A DNA stretch of 64,000 nt from Hahella sp018986435 (lineage in GTDB: Bacteria > Pseudomonadota > Gammaproteobacteria > Pseudomonadales > Oleiphilaceae): positions 6,696,001 to 6,760,000 of the forward strand of contig NZ_CP192738.1 of NCBI RefSeq assembly GCF_050749805.1, read 5' to 3'. Of the stretch, positions 25,340 through 34,713 are shown piece by piece. Position numbers and translations under genes: made by a program. The first letter of the stretch is position 1. Each line of letters starts with the position of its first letter. Under the pieces are notes generated by a model. That model ran no database searches and had not been told where the DNA came from. It saw only the letters and a list, made by a program, of their open reading frames with translations.

Positions 25340-25753
25340 ATGCGGCCGTTTCATCTGGCCTTTCCCGTGACGAATCTGGACGCCGCCCGCGCCTTTTATG
25401 TGGATCGTTTCGGCTGCGCTATCGGTCGTACCGCGGAGCGCTGGATCGACTTTGACTTCTTCGGCCACCAGATTACCGCCCATCTCGTGGAAAGCCCTCA
25501 GGAAGACGCCGGCCGCAACGCCGTTGACGGCGACAGCATCCGCGTGCCGCATTTCGGCGTTATTCTGGATAAAAGCGAATGGGAAACAGTGCGCGATCGC
25601 ATTACCGAACGCTGCGACACCTTCCTGCTGGCGCCGAAAATCCGTTTCGTCGGCGAACCCGGTGAGCAAGGCACCTTCTTTGTCAGCGATCCGTCCGGCA
25701 ACGTGCTGGAGTTTAAATACTTCAACAGCGACGCAGATATTTTCAGAACCTGA
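25340..25753 (+). CDS. VOC-family (glyoxalase/dioxygenase fold) protein
   Basis: A strong AGGAGG lies just upstream. The 137-residue protein has two beta-alpha-beta-beta-beta repeats (FHLAFPVTNLDAARAFYVDRFGC ... SDPSGNVLEFKYF). Candidate metal ligands are His5, His68-equivalent in the second repeat (VPHFGVIL) and Glu near the C-terminus (LEFKYF). Members act as lyases, dioxygenases or resistance proteins; the substrate here is unknown. It is 30 bp upstream of the GhrA-like gene and probably forms an operon with it under the divergent LysR. Confidence 0.85.
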   Translation: MRPFHLAFPVTNLDAARAFYVDRFGCAIGRTAERWIDFDFFGHQITAHLVESPQEDAGRNAVDGDSIRVPHFGVILDKSEWETVRDRITERCDTFLLAPKIRFVGEPGEQGTFFVSDPSGNVLEFKYFNSDADIFRT

Positions 25754-25783
25754 TCCCGCTTCCAAACAACGGTAGAGATCTTC

Positions 25784-26674
25784 ATGAACATCGTATTTCA
25801 CAGCGCCGCATTCGACCTGCTGGCGTGGCGGCGAGTCGCTCAAACCATCAGCCCGGAATTCCAGCTGCTGGCGCCGGAAGACGTCGCTATCGAAGAGATC
25901 GATGTTCTGCTTATCTGGCGCCCCACTCTGACGGACTGGACCCAGGCGTGCAACCTGAAACTGGTCATCGGTCTGGGCGCAGGCATAGACGGACTGCTTC
26001 AACAATTACGCCTGCCCGCGGGGGTACCGGTAGAGCGTATGCGGGACGCTGGCATGCGTCAGGCGATGTCGGAATACGCCACCTACGCCGTCCTGCATTT
26101 CCAACGCAACTTCGACCAGTTTCGGCAAGCGCAACAGGACAAAGTCTGGCTGACTAACAGCCCTTACCGCGCTAATCGGGAGACCCGCGTCGGCGTACTG
26201 GGACTGGGCAGTCTGGGAGGCGCAGTCGCCCAACACCTGAGTCAGTTGGGATATCCAACGTCAGGCTGGTCGCGCAGCGGCAAGCTACTGTCCGGCGTCG
26301 CCACTTTCGCCGGTGAGACGGCGCTGGATGAATTTCTCGGGCAATGCGACATTCTCATCAACATGCTGCCTCATAATTCAGCGACGGAGAGCTTCCTGAA
26401 CCGGGACCGTCTCTCCCGCCTGCCGCAAGGGGCCGCCGTGGTTTGCGTATCCCGCGGTGCGGTGACGGACGAAAACGCGCTTCTGGAGCACCTGGACAAC
26501 GGCCATTTACGCGGCGCCATGATGGATGTATTCCAACAGGAACCCCTGTCCGACACCCATCCGTTATGGAGCCACCCGAAAGTGTGGGTGACGCCCCATC
26601 AAAGCGCGCCCACCCAAATCGAACCGGCGTTGCGGGAAGTCGTGGATATTCTGAGAGAGCGGGCGCTCAACTAA
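25784..26674 (+). CDS. ghrA: Glyoxylate/hydroxypyruvate reductase A-like dehydrogenase
   Basis: The 296-residue protein is close in plan to E. coli GhrA. The N-terminal half has LGAGIDGLLQQL and MRDAGMRQAMSEYATYAVLHF. The Rossmann NAD(P) fold starts at VGVLGLGSLGGAVAQHL, and catalytic residues lie in VCVSRGAVTDENALL (Arg), DVFQQEPL (Glu) and VTPHQSAP (His). It reduces glyoxylate and hydroxypyruvate with NADPH in the cytoplasm. It follows the VOC gene in a likely operon. It could act on another 2-oxoacid. Confidence 0.8.
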   Translation: MNIVFHSAAFDLLAWRRVAQTISPEFQLLAPEDVAIEEIDVLLIWRPTLTDWTQACNLKLVIGLGAGIDGLLQQLRLPAGVPVERMRDAGMRQAMSEYATYAVLHFQRNFDQFRQAQQDKVWLTNSPYRANRETRVGVLGLGSLGGAVAQHLSQLGYPTSGWSRSGKLLSGVATFAGETALDEFLGQCDILINMLPHNSATESFLNRDRLSRLPQGAAVVCVSRGAVTDENALLEHLDNGHLRGAMMDVFQQEPLSDTHPLWSHPKVWVTPHQSAPTQIEPALREVVDILRERALN

Positions 26675-26879
26675 GTCCACCTCGTCGATTTTTTGTCCCT
26701 TCAACCCTGATTTAATTCGCACTTTTCACCGTTATAACACCGCATCTTGCACACGCTTTAAAACCAAGCCGGCCACATTTTTTCACGTCATTTCGAAACT
26801 ATTTTTTAGCGCCCAAAACACGACTTTCTATCTTGTTAAAACCTCAAAAAAGCGGGCACTTACTCACCTTTTAACACAT

Positions 26880-26891
26880 GCCATATATGGC
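26880..26891. promoter_or_regulatory. Perfect palindrome upstream of acyltransferase gene
   Basis: GCCATATATGGC, a 12-mer perfect palindrome in the AT-rich gap before the acyltransferase. It overlaps a possible weak promoter (TTATAT at about 26892-26897). No second copy was found. Confidence 0.35.
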
Positions 26892-26969
26892 TTATATGAC
26901 GTATGAAAATTTTTTGTTACCTTCCAAATCTTCACAATTTTACCGCCATTTATGGACAAGGATTACATC

Positions 26970-28070
26970 ATGGAGAACCAAGCTAAAAACAATATAGATT
27001 GGATTGATACGGCAAAGGGCGTTTGTATTTTGTTAGTGGTGCTTCACCACGTCATTATTACTTCCTATGCTTTGCCCGGAGTTGAGTTAAGCTCCACCGC
27101 CGTCAAGTTTGAACATTTTCACCATTTGGTGAGCACCTATCTGGCGCCGTTGCGCATGCCGCTGTTTTTTATGATCTCCGGCTTTCTGGTACACCGCGCC
27201 GTCACTCAGTATCGATGGCGCGATGTGGCGCAAAAGCGAATTTACAATCTGGTCTTTCTATTCGTGCTCTGGGGCGAGTTGCAATGGCTGGGAGTCACTA
27301 TCGTGAACTGGGTGGGAGGCTCCGAGAAGCAATTAACAGAAGTCACCAACGCGCTGTATTCCTCTAATCCGGCGGAGTTCATCGCCCTGACCCTGACCGG
27401 TTCCAGCAGCCTTTGGTATCTCTACGCCCTACCCTGGTATTTCGCCATCTGCAAACTGATGTCCAATCGCTGGCCGCTGGCGATGCTGGTTTTGCTGACA
27501 GGTCATTTTATCGGACAAAACTTCGTCCATGATTGGCCTACCAAAAGCATCATCGCCAATGGCGTGTTTTACGGGCTGGGCTGTTTCTACGGCCGCCATC
27601 TGTTTTCTCTGCTCAGCCGCATCAGTCTGCGCAGTATCGGCCTGCTAGCGGTGTTTGGACTGGCGGCCTTGAGCTTGAAACTGCTGCATTGGGAGCACTT
27701 CCTGTTCACCAGCTTGCTGCTAGTGAGCATCAGCGTCATCGGGTTCGCGTTCACACAGTCCATTGCGGATTTCAAAATGTTGCGCTGGATGGGCAAAAAC
27801 ACACTGCAAATTTACGTGTTGCATCGAATATTTATAGAAATAGCTGATGTCTGGCTGGCGCCGGCGCTGATCAAGGCCGGCGTATTCGACAGCAGTGCGG
27901 CGGTCACCAGCTGGTACGCGCTGTATCCCACTCTGGCGACCCTGGGCGTCACCGCGCTGTCTCTGTTCGTCTGGAGCCTCACCAATCGCGGCCCGGGGGC
28001 CTTTCTTTACACCGCGCCTGATTTCCATGTGCGGGCGGCGCGCCTCTCCGCACTGGTGTTGAAGCGTTAA
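26970..28070 (+). CDS. Acyltransferase family 3 membrane protein (YcfT/OafA-like)
   Basis: The ATG at 26970 is preferred because AAGGA lies 8 bases upstream inside the longer frame that begins at 26952. The 366-residue product starts MENQAKNNIDWIDTAKGVCI, matching the acyltransferase-3 signature in which an N-terminal IDTAKG helix is followed by VVLHHVI (His). About ten membrane helices follow. Members transfer acyl or succinyl groups to sugars, glucans or lipids at the inner membrane. The acceptor is unknown. A hairpin at 28082-28104 separates it from the convergent binding-protein gene. Confidence 0.85.
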   Translation: MENQAKNNIDWIDTAKGVCILLVVLHHVIITSYALPGVELSSTAVKFEHFHHLVSTYLAPLRMPLFFMISGFLVHRAVTQYRWRDVAQKRIYNLVFLFVLWGELQWLGVTIVNWVGGSEKQLTEVTNALYSSNPAEFIALTLTGSSSLWYLYALPWYFAICKLMSNRWPLAMLVLLTGHFIGQNFVHDWPTKSIIANGVFYGLGCFYGRHLFSLLSRISLRSIGLLAVFGLAALSLKLLHWEHFLFTSLLLVSISVIGFAFTQSIADFKMLRWMGKNTLQIYVLHRIFIEIADVWLAPALIKAGVFDSSAAVTSWYALYPTLATLGVTALSLFVWSLTNRGPGAFLYTAPDFHVRAARLSALVLKR

Positions 28071-28081
28071 AAACGAATAGG

Positions 28082-28108
28082 CCCGGTGCGGCGAACGCAT
28101 CGGGTCCG
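28082..28108. terminator. Bidirectional terminator hairpin
   Basis: CCCGGTGCG (28082-28090), 5-base loop, CGCATCGGG (28096-28104), one G-T pair. The minus-strand side is followed by TATTCGTTTTT and serves the binding-protein gene; the plus side serves the acyltransferase. Confidence 0.6.
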
Positions 28109-28109
28109 T

Positions 28110-28883
28110 TTACAACGCCCCTTCCACATAGTGATTCACAATGGCCTGATGGCGACCGTTGCTTTTCAGCTGATCCAGCGCCTGCTGAAAACGCTGCACC
28201 ACGTCATCCGGCGTCTGCAGGCTGAACGCGAAATACTGATCTGAATCTTTCAAAGTAAAGATCTCTTCATAGTCACCCGGTTTCAGTTTCATCTGCTTGA
28301 TGTACCAAGCTGCGCCCAACCTGCCGTATGCCCAGGCGTCCACCTGTCCAAGGCTCAGCATCGCCAGGGCCACCTGAGGGCTGGAGGTGCGCCGCAGCGC
28401 GCTGTCAGGCACGCCGTTATTGAGTAACAACTGCTCGCCGATATCGTCGCGCACCGTGGCGATGCGCAGCGTCTTCAAATCCTGCAGAGACGCAACGCGC
28501 AGAGATTTATCACGGCGAGCGGTAATCACAATGTGAGAAGGGATAATCGGTCCCACCCATTTGAACAGACCATCGCGATGTTCTGTGCGGGTCATGGCGA
28601 ACAGCACCGCATTGCGGCTTTGTTGCACATGGGTGTAGGCCCGCGCCCAGGGCATCAACAACATATCGGCGCGGGTTTGCGAGTAACCGGCAATCTGCAG
28701 CATCTCTTCCATCAGGTCCACAGATACGCCTTGCAGACGACCGTTCTCTGCAAAGTTCAGCGGAGCGTAGTCCTCCGTCATCATATTTAAGTCGTCCGCG
28801 GCGCGGCAGGCGCCCGCCAAAGCGAAACACAGCAATGTGAGGCGGACGGACAGTCTGATCAGAGCAGAAATTTTCGTCATCAT
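28110..28883 (-). CDS. Periplasmic solute-binding protein, SBP_bac_3 type
   Basis: The 257-residue protein has a signal peptide ending at about GACRAAD. Typical features are MMTEDYAPLNFAENGRLQGVSVDL at the start of lobe 1 and KVGDYEE-like hinge sequence (LKPGDYEEIFTLKDSDQYFAFS) near the end. It resembles polar amino acid receptors. It has no ABC partner genes nearby and is a lone gene, like those at 22931 and 33756. Confidence 0.85.
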   Translation of the reverse strand: MMTKISALIRLSVRLTLLCFALAGACRAADDLNMMTEDYAPLNFAENGRLQGVSVDLMEEMLQIAGYSQTRADMLLMPWARAYTHVQQSRNAVLFAMTRTEHRDGLFKWVGPIIPSHIVITARRDKSLRVASLQDLKTLRIATVRDDIGEQLLLNNGVPDSALRRTSSPQVALAMLSLGQVDAWAYGRLGAAWYIKQMKLKPGDYEEIFTLKDSDQYFAFSLQTPDDVVQRFQQALDQLKSNGRHQAIVNHYVEGAL

Positions 28884-29237
28884 CAGCGATATCCCTTGTG
28901 ACTGAAAGCGCTGCCCCGGCGCGGGATTGTCTTGTTTGACGCGGTATCCGGACCGGGAATGTTAGACCTGAACCTGACCCATTCTATGCCCCTGCGCGCC
29001 GCTTTTTAACCCCTTATGGATTAAGGTTCCGCAGCCTTCGCGGCTTGCCAGACCAGAAGCGAACAAACGTCGACGTCCTATCCCCAGGACGCCGTTTACA
29101 GGCAAAGATATGGCTAAAACAACCTATTTTATGTCATATACGCCAGTGTTAATCCTCAACGCCATGTGCGACGCTGAAAAATCCAAAAGGCTATCTGAAA
29201 CACAGTAGACGCAATCAACAATAAAGGTAATACATCC
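28884..29237. other. Intergenic region before curA-like gene
   Basis: 354 bp between divergent genes. The only structure seen is a 6 bp inverted repeat CGTCCT-N6-AGGACG (29074-29091). It must contain both promoters, but no clear -35/-10 pair was identified. No gene is visible. Confidence 0.35.
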
Positions 29238-30251
29238 ATGAGCGAACTGCTTAATAAGCAATATCGTCTGGCCAAGCGACCAGTGGGCGAACCCGGCGAC
29301 GATACCTGGGAATTCTGCGAGAAACCTGTCGCGCAGCCAGGCGCTGATGAAGTACTGGTGAAAATTCAATACGTGTCTCTTGATCCCGCCATGCGCGGCT
29401 GGCTCAACGAAGGCAAGTCCTACATTGCGCCAGTGCAAATCGGCGACGTCATGCGCGCCGGCGCCGTTGGCGAAGTTATCGCCTCCAACCATGCCGGCTT
29501 CACGCCCGGAGACATGGTGGTGGGAACATTGGGCGTCCAGCAATACGCCATCTGCAACGGTAAAGAACTGCACAAAGTCGATACGCGCATCGCTCCGGCG
29601 CCACGCTATCTTGGCGTCCTCGGCATGCCCGGCATGACCGCCTATTTCGGACTGTTGGACACCGGCAAGCCGCAAGAGGGCGAGACCGTAGTGGTGTCCG
29701 GCGCCGCAGGCGCAGTGGGCGGGGTGGTTGGCCAGATCGCCAAGATCAAAGGATGTCGCGTTGTGGGCATCGCAGGCGGTACTGAGAAGTGTCGCTATCT
29801 GATCGAAGAACTTGGCTTTGACGGCGTAGTGGATTACAAGAACGAAGATGTCATGGCGGGTCTGAAGCGGGAATGTCCCAACGGCGTCGACGTGTTCTTC
29901 GACAATGTCGGCGGCGATATCCTGGACGCCGTGCTTGCTCGCATCAATCTGCATGCGCGCATTGTCATTTGCGGCGCGATTTCCCAATACAACAACACCA
30001 AACCGGTAAAAGGTCCTTCCAATTATCTGTCCTTGCTGGTCAATCGCGCCCGCATGGAAGGGATTGTTGTGTTCGACAACAGCAAACATTACGGCAAGGC
30101 GGCCATGGAAATGGCTGGCTGGATGGCCGCCGGCAAACTGAAAGCGAAGGAGCATGTGGTGGAAGGCATTGAAAACTTCCCCAATACGCTGATGATGCTG
30201 TTCAGCGGCGACAACTTCGGCAAGCTGGTGCTCAAGGTAGCGGATAACTAA
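29238..30251 (+). CDS. NADPH-dependent zinc-free medium-chain reductase (CurA/leukotriene B4 dehydrogenase type)
   Basis: The 337-residue protein has the MDR fold: an N-terminal GroES-like domain with YVSLDPAMRGWLNEGKSY and a Rossmann domain starting VVSGAAGAVGGVVGQIAKIKG. The motif GMPGMTAYFGLLD and late NYLSLLVNRARMEG are typical of the CurA and leukotriene B4 12-hydroxydehydrogenase group. Such enzymes reduce alpha,beta-unsaturated ketones or aldehydes with NADPH. The SDR gene follows 11 bp downstream in an operon. Confidence 0.88.
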   Translation: MSELLNKQYRLAKRPVGEPGDDTWEFCEKPVAQPGADEVLVKIQYVSLDPAMRGWLNEGKSYIAPVQIGDVMRAGAVGEVIASNHAGFTPGDMVVGTLGVQQYAICNGKELHKVDTRIAPAPRYLGVLGMPGMTAYFGLLDTGKPQEGETVVVSGAAGAVGGVVGQIAKIKGCRVVGIAGGTEKCRYLIEELGFDGVVDYKNEDVMAGLKRECPNGVDVFFDNVGGDILDAVLARINLHARIVICGAISQYNNTKPVKGPSNYLSLLVNRARMEGIVVFDNSKHYGKAAMEMAGWMAAGKLKAKEHVVEGIENFPNTLMMLFSGDNFGKLVLKVADN

Positions 30252-30262
30252 GGAGCGCGGAT

Positions 30263-31024
30263 ATGGCTTACGATCTGCAGGACAAGGTGATTCTGATCAC
30301 CGGCGCCGCTTCCGGCATTGGCAAGGAAACCGCTCTTCTGCTGGCGCAGTTGGGGGCGGAAGTGGTTTTGTCCGACATTAATACGGAACAGGGCGACGCC
30401 GTCGCCGCATTGATTCGCGATCAGGGCGGCCGGGCGCATTTCTGCGCCGCCGATGTCACCCAGGCGGAGCAGGTCGCCCAGTTGCACGCCTTTGTGATGG
30501 AAGTCTGCGGCAGACTTGATTGCGCCGTTAACAGCGCAGGCGTAGAGCACGTCAACGCGAAGATGGCGGATATCGACGAAGCAACCTGGGATCAGGTGAT
30601 CGACATCAACCTGAAGGGCGTGTTCCTGTGTATGCGTGAGCAGATCAAATGCATGCTGCCCCGCCGCGACGGGCGCATCATCAACCTCGCCTCAATCGCC
30701 GGTCTGCGCAGCGCGCCGTCGCTCGCACCCTACTCCGCCAGCAAGTTCGGCGTGGTGGGGTTGAGCAAGTCCGCCGCGGTCGAATACGCCAGCTCCGGCA
30801 TTCGCATCAACGCGGTCTGTCCCAGCTTTATCAACACGCCGATGGTGCAACGCGCGCTGCAGGCGATGGACGAGAAGAAGGCGCTTAAGGTAGTGCGCGC
30901 CAATCCGATGCAACGGTTGGGCGAGCCGGCGGAAATAGGACGTATGATCGCCTGGCTATGTTCAGATGAATCCAGTTTCATGACTGGACAGGCGGTGGCG
31001 CTGGATGGCGGATTGACCGCCTGA
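30263..31024 (+). CDS. Short-chain dehydrogenase/reductase
   Basis: The 253-residue SDR has the nucleotide loop TGAASGIGKET, the NSAG strand motif (VNSAGVEH), catalytic Ser in NLASIAG, and YxxxK as Tyr-Ser-Ala-Ser-Lys (PYSASKFGVVGLSKSA). The C-terminal GQAVALDGG is standard. It oxidises or reduces an alcohol/carbonyl with NAD(P). Coupled to the reductase gene 11 bp upstream, it probably acts on the same unsaturated lipid or aldehyde product. Confidence 0.9.
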   Translation: MAYDLQDKVILITGAASGIGKETALLLAQLGAEVVLSDINTEQGDAVAALIRDQGGRAHFCAADVTQAEQVAQLHAFVMEVCGRLDCAVNSAGVEHVNAKMADIDEATWDQVIDINLKGVFLCMREQIKCMLPRRDGRIINLASIAGLRSAPSLAPYSASKFGVVGLSKSAAVEYASSGIRINAVCPSFINTPMVQRALQAMDEKKALKVVRANPMQRLGEPAEIGRMIAWLCSDESSFMTGQAVALDGGLTA

Positions 31025-31111
31025 AGTCTCATCTGCTCCATCATTGATATGCCAGCGTCGTTCGTCAGCGTGACGAGCGACGCCGGATGTTGAAGGATCA
31101 TGACGAGGCGG

Positions 31112-31399
31112 TTACGCCAATCGGCGCGCCGCCTCGAATAGGGGCTCAGAGGGCGTGGCGAACACCAGCCGCGGACCGACATTATGGGTCACCGCCGCCT
31201 TGATGATGACCGGGGTTACCGCGTCCTGGTAGCGCAGATCAAACTCGATGTCCTCTTCTTCCCCATCGCCCAGTTGCGCCAGGGCCGCTAACGCCAGCGC
31301 GATTTTATCCTGCGCCAGCGGTTCATCCAGTTGCCCACCCAAAGCGTCGAGAAAATCGTTCAGTCCATCGACCCCGCACGCCAGTTCAAATTCATGCAT
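31112..31399 (-). CDS. Small hypothetical protein
   Basis: Start at 31399 with GGAGGAGCGGAG upstream; the frame extends further but without a site. The 95-residue product is acidic and Leu/Ala-rich (LAQDKIALALAALAQLGDGEEEDIEFDL), with no signal peptide or membrane helix. I do not recognise a family. It is a single gene in an otherwise empty gap and its codon use looks normal. Confidence 0.6.
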   Translation of the reverse strand: MHEFELACGVDGLNDFLDALGGQLDEPLAQDKIALALAALAQLGDGEEEDIEFDLRYQDAVTPVIIKAAVTHNVGPRLVFATPSEPLFEAARRLA

Positions 31400-31586
31400 C
31401 GCTCCGCTCCTCCGAAGGTTATTCCACATGCGGAAATACTATACTCTTTGGTATCACAGGGAGTTTGATCCAAGGCAGAAAAACGATGTCGTCCATGCAC
31501 TTGACTTGGGTCAGCAAGATAGCGTTAGCTAGAGCTATCCTAGTAATATTCCGAAACTCCGCTAACAATAATTAAGGATATTGCCT

Positions 31587-32570
31587 ATGACATTTGATGT
31601 TGTCACCATCGGCAGCGCCACCGTAGATCACTTCGCCGACACGGATTCCGAGCTGATCCGCATCGACACGCGCACCACACATTCCGAACTCATCGCTTTC
31701 CCGTTAGGTAGTAAACTTTTAATCAAAGAGCTCAGAACCACCACTGGCGGCGGCGGCACCAATACCGCGGTAGCGTTCTCCAGGCTGGGGCTGAATACTG
31801 GCTTTCTGGGCAAAGTCGGCGATGACGCCAATGGCGATTTCGTGCTGAATAAATTGCACGAGGAACATATCAGTTTCATAGGCGCCCGAGGCGGACAGAC
31901 CGGCTTTTCCGTTATCCTCAACAGCATCAAGGACGACCGCTCCATTCTCGCCTACAAAGGAGCTAACGATCACCTTGAGACGGCGGATATTCAGCCCTTC
32001 CAGACCCGCTGGGTATATCTGTCGAGCATGCTGGAGCAGAGTTTCCAGACCGTCTGCGACCTGGTCGCCGGCAACGGCTTCAAGCTGGCCTTCAATCCCA
32101 GTAACTATCAGGCGGAGTTGGGCTACGCCAAGTTGTCGAAGTTGATCGACCGGGTGGAAATTCTGGTCATGAATAAAGAAGAAGCCTGTAAATTCCTCGG
32201 ACTCAATTTCTTCAAGTCGCCATCGGTTCCCGACCTGATTCCAGAGCTGGCGAAGCTGCCGCCGGCCATTTTCGCCATCACGGACGGCGCGGAAGGGGCA
32301 TATGTCTATGATCGCAAGCATTTATATTATGCGCGCCCACTGCCCGACCTGCAGGTAGTGGAGACCACCGGCGCCGGCGACGCCTTCGCCGCAACCTTTA
32401 CCGCCGCTATTATTCTCGGCGAGAATACCGCCACAGCTCTCCACTACGCCATGACCAATTCGGAATCTGTCCTGCAACATAAAGGCGCCAAGGAAAAGCT
32501 GTTACCATTAGCGGAGCTACGGGATATTGCAGCCAGAACCCGTAGAGATATTGAAACACTGAATTTATAA
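31587..32570 (+). CDS. PfkB-family carbohydrate/nucleoside kinase
   Basis: The ATG at 31587 follows AAGGAT; the frame also opens at a TTG two codons before. The 327-residue product starts TFDVVTIGSATVDHFAD. Signature 1 is the Gly-rich TTGGGGTNTAVAFSRLG, and signature 2 is VVETTGAGDAFAATFTAAI, with the catalytic Asp in GAGDA. It phosphorylates a sugar or nucleoside with ATP in the cytoplasm; adenosine kinase and fructokinase cannot be separated from sequence alone. The hypothetical gene at 32633 follows at 62 bp. Confidence 0.88.
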   Translation: MTFDVVTIGSATVDHFADTDSELIRIDTRTTHSELIAFPLGSKLLIKELRTTTGGGGTNTAVAFSRLGLNTGFLGKVGDDANGDFVLNKLHEEHISFIGARGGQTGFSVILNSIKDDRSILAYKGANDHLETADIQPFQTRWVYLSSMLEQSFQTVCDLVAGNGFKLAFNPSNYQAELGYAKLSKLIDRVEILVMNKEEACKFLGLNFFKSPSVPDLIPELAKLPPAIFAITDGAEGAYVYDRKHLYYARPLPDLQVVETTGAGDAFAATFTAAIILGENTATALHYAMTNSESVLQHKGAKEKLLPLAELRDIAARTRRDIETLNL

Positions 32571-32632
32571 CTCGCCGGCGGCGTCCGAATGACGCGCCCG
32601 ACAGCGCACAGCACGACAGTGGAGCCTCTTTA

Positions 32633-33649
32633 ATGCAAAGCACAGAAACGATTCAATTGGAAGTCAAAAACGCGGTTCCCAGCGGCGGCGAACAAGAGAC
32701 GGCGTTGTGCATCGACTTATGGCGTCAGATTGACGGTTTCTTCAAGGATCGTCCTTTCAAGGTGGAAGACCCCTATCGCGGCAAGCTCGGCGAATACGAT
32801 ATTTCTCTGGACGCGTCAGACATGGTTCGCGCCCTGCAACAAGCCAAGGACAGCTCTGGCAGTTTCAATCACTATCGCCGCAAGCACGCCGAAGACAGCA
32901 GCGTCAGCCTGAGCGCCACGCTGAGCCTGAAAGTGGTGGCCCGTAACGACCTGACCGCGCCCTATTCCATTTATCACACTGCCAGCGTATTCATCCAACA
33001 GCTGATGCTGGGCATGAATATCGCGCTGCCGGGCTCCTGTCAGCTCCTGGCGACCCAATTCCTCGGCGAGCAGGCGCACCGTTTCGAGGCGCAGGACTTT
33101 GACTCCAAGGCGTTCTATGACGCCAATCAAAGCGCCGTGGACCACGGCTGGCCGCGCATCGGCCAGTTAAGCTTTGAGAAAGTCTGGGACTGGTTCGAGA
33201 TGCTGGGAACCAGCCATCGCAATACCGCGATTTCCACCGCCAACAAAGTCCTGGTGGATATGCTGAAAATCGCCCAGCAACGCTATCGTTACGGCGCCCG
33301 CACCGCCATGCTGGTCGCTAACCAGCTGGAAATGCTGATGGGCGCCCGCAGCGACGAAGACATGTTGCACCTACGCGAGCGGGTCACTCTGGTTCTTGGG
33401 CGCCCGCCTGAATCGGCGGACTGCTTCAAAGAATTGTATCGCCTGCGTCACGCTCTGTTTCTTGGCGAGCATCCGGTGCGTCGACCCGCTCTGGGTTATC
33501 ACGACGCCGACGAAGAGATCAAGCAACAGCTTTCCCAGCACAATTCCGGCGTGGAAAAAGCCATCGCGGTGGTTCTGGCCCTGGTGCAGGATCTGATTGA
33601 AACCCAGTCCCGGGAATACGCCTTTACCGAGCAAATGAGCCGCAAATAA
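32633..33649 (+). CDS. Conserved protein of unknown function
   Basis: The 338-residue protein lacks signal peptide and membrane helices and is mostly helical by composition, with segments such as EKAIAVVLALVQDLIETQSREY. I do not recognise a family. It follows the PfkB kinase at 62 bp on the same strand and shares a terminator with it, so it may be in an operon. No catalytic motif is visible. Confidence 0.7.
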   Translation: MQSTETIQLEVKNAVPSGGEQETALCIDLWRQIDGFFKDRPFKVEDPYRGKLGEYDISLDASDMVRALQQAKDSSGSFNHYRRKHAEDSSVSLSATLSLKVVARNDLTAPYSIYHTASVFIQQLMLGMNIALPGSCQLLATQFLGEQAHRFEAQDFDSKAFYDANQSAVDHGWPRIGQLSFEKVWDWFEMLGTSHRNTAISTANKVLVDMLKIAQQRYRYGARTAMLVANQLEMLMGARSDEDMLHLRERVTLVLGRPPESADCFKELYRLRHALFLGEHPVRRPALGYHDADEEIKQQLSQHNSGVEKAIAVVLALVQDLIETQSREYAFTEQMSRK

Positions 33650-33667
33650 TGCCATTTGCCGAACGTT

Positions 33668-33691
33668 AAGGGCGGCGCTGCCGCCCTTTTT
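33668..33691 (+). terminator. Strong Rho-independent terminator
   Basis: AAGGGCGGC-GCT-GCCGCCCTT with a T run at 33687-33691. It ends the PfkB/unknown transcript. Confidence 0.9.
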
Positions 33692-33755
33692 CATTGGCTA
33701 TTGCGAAAGCCCGTCTAAACTTAAAGTTAATAAATCCAACAAACCGACCAGATTT

Positions 33756-34712
33756 ATGCCTTCCGTACTCCGTTCGCCCGGAGCTGTCCGATATTTCAGA
33801 GTTTGCGCCGCGCTGCTGGCGTTAGTGTGGCTCATCGCCAGTCCGTTATCCCAGGCTGACGTCCACCAGCCCAGACTTCTGCTTGTGCTAAAAGGCGAGA
33901 GCAACGCCTACTGGCGACAGGTTTATCAGGGCGCGCAAAAGGCCGCCAACGAGGCCGGCGTCACCTTGTTGCATCGCAGCACCAAGGATGACGGCGACAT
34001 TGCGGGACAGATACAGATCCTGTCTTACCACCTCAGTCAAACGCCGCCGGACGTCCTGATTCTTGCGCCGAACTCCGCCGAAGATCTGGGCCCCAGTGTG
34101 GCTCAATACCGCGCCAGGAATATTCCCGTGCTGGTGGTGGATTCCGATCTCGCCGGCGACGCCCACCAGGGGCTGGTGGCCACCGACAATTACGCCGCTG
34201 GCCAACTGGCCGCCCGCGCCCTGCTCACCACCCTCGATCTGAGCGAGAAGCGCAATGTGGTTCTGCTGCGCCTGCGGGCGGGCAACTCCTCGACGGATCA
34301 GCGGGAACAGGGGTTTCTGGACGTGCTCATGGAGTACGATATGATCCACATCGCCGCCGCTCCGTATGTCGGCGACGATCGCGGCGCCGCGCGCAGCGAA
34401 ATGCTGCGCTTGCTGAAGGAACTGCCGACCATCGACGGCCTGTTCACACCCAATGAATCCACAACTGTCGGCGCCCTGGTGGCGATTCGGCAAGCGGGTA
34501 CATCAAAGCGGTTTGGCTTCATCGGCTTCGATCAGACGGAGGAATTGGAAGCGGCGATGTATGCGGGAGAAATCAGTAATCTGGTGGTGCAGAATCCGGA
34601 GTATATGGGCTATCTGGCGGTGCAGAGGGCATTGGATCTGATTAAAGGAAAGCCCATACCGGCGTTCACCGACACCGGCGTCAAACTACTGCAGCCGCTG
34701 CCCAAGCCCTGA
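33756..34712 (+). CDS. Periplasmic ribose-type sugar-binding protein (Peripla_BP_4)
   Basis: The 318-residue protein has a signal peptide (ending SPLSQA-D) and the type 1 periplasmic binding fold with repeated alpha/beta units (LLVLKGESNAYWRQVYQGAQ, DVLILAPNSAEDLGPSV, then FGFIGFDQTEELEAAMYAG). The closest relatives are RbsB/LacI-type sugar binders. No RbsAC-like transporter genes lie next to it, so it is an orphan receptor, possibly for a chemotaxis or sensor kinase protein elsewhere. The gene is monocistronic. Confidence 0.85.
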   Translation: MPSVLRSPGAVRYFRVCAALLALVWLIASPLSQADVHQPRLLLVLKGESNAYWRQVYQGAQKAANEAGVTLLHRSTKDDGDIAGQIQILSYHLSQTPPDVLILAPNSAEDLGPSVAQYRARNIPVLVVDSDLAGDAHQGLVATDNYAAGQLAARALLTTLDLSEKRNVVLLRLRAGNSSTDQREQGFLDVLMEYDMIHIAAAPYVGDDRGAARSEMLRLLKELPTIDGLFTPNESTTVGALVAIRQAGTSKRFGFIGFDQTEELEAAMYAGEISNLVVQNPEYMGYLAVQRALDLIKGKPIPAFTDTGVKLLQPLPKP

Positions 34713-34713
34713 A

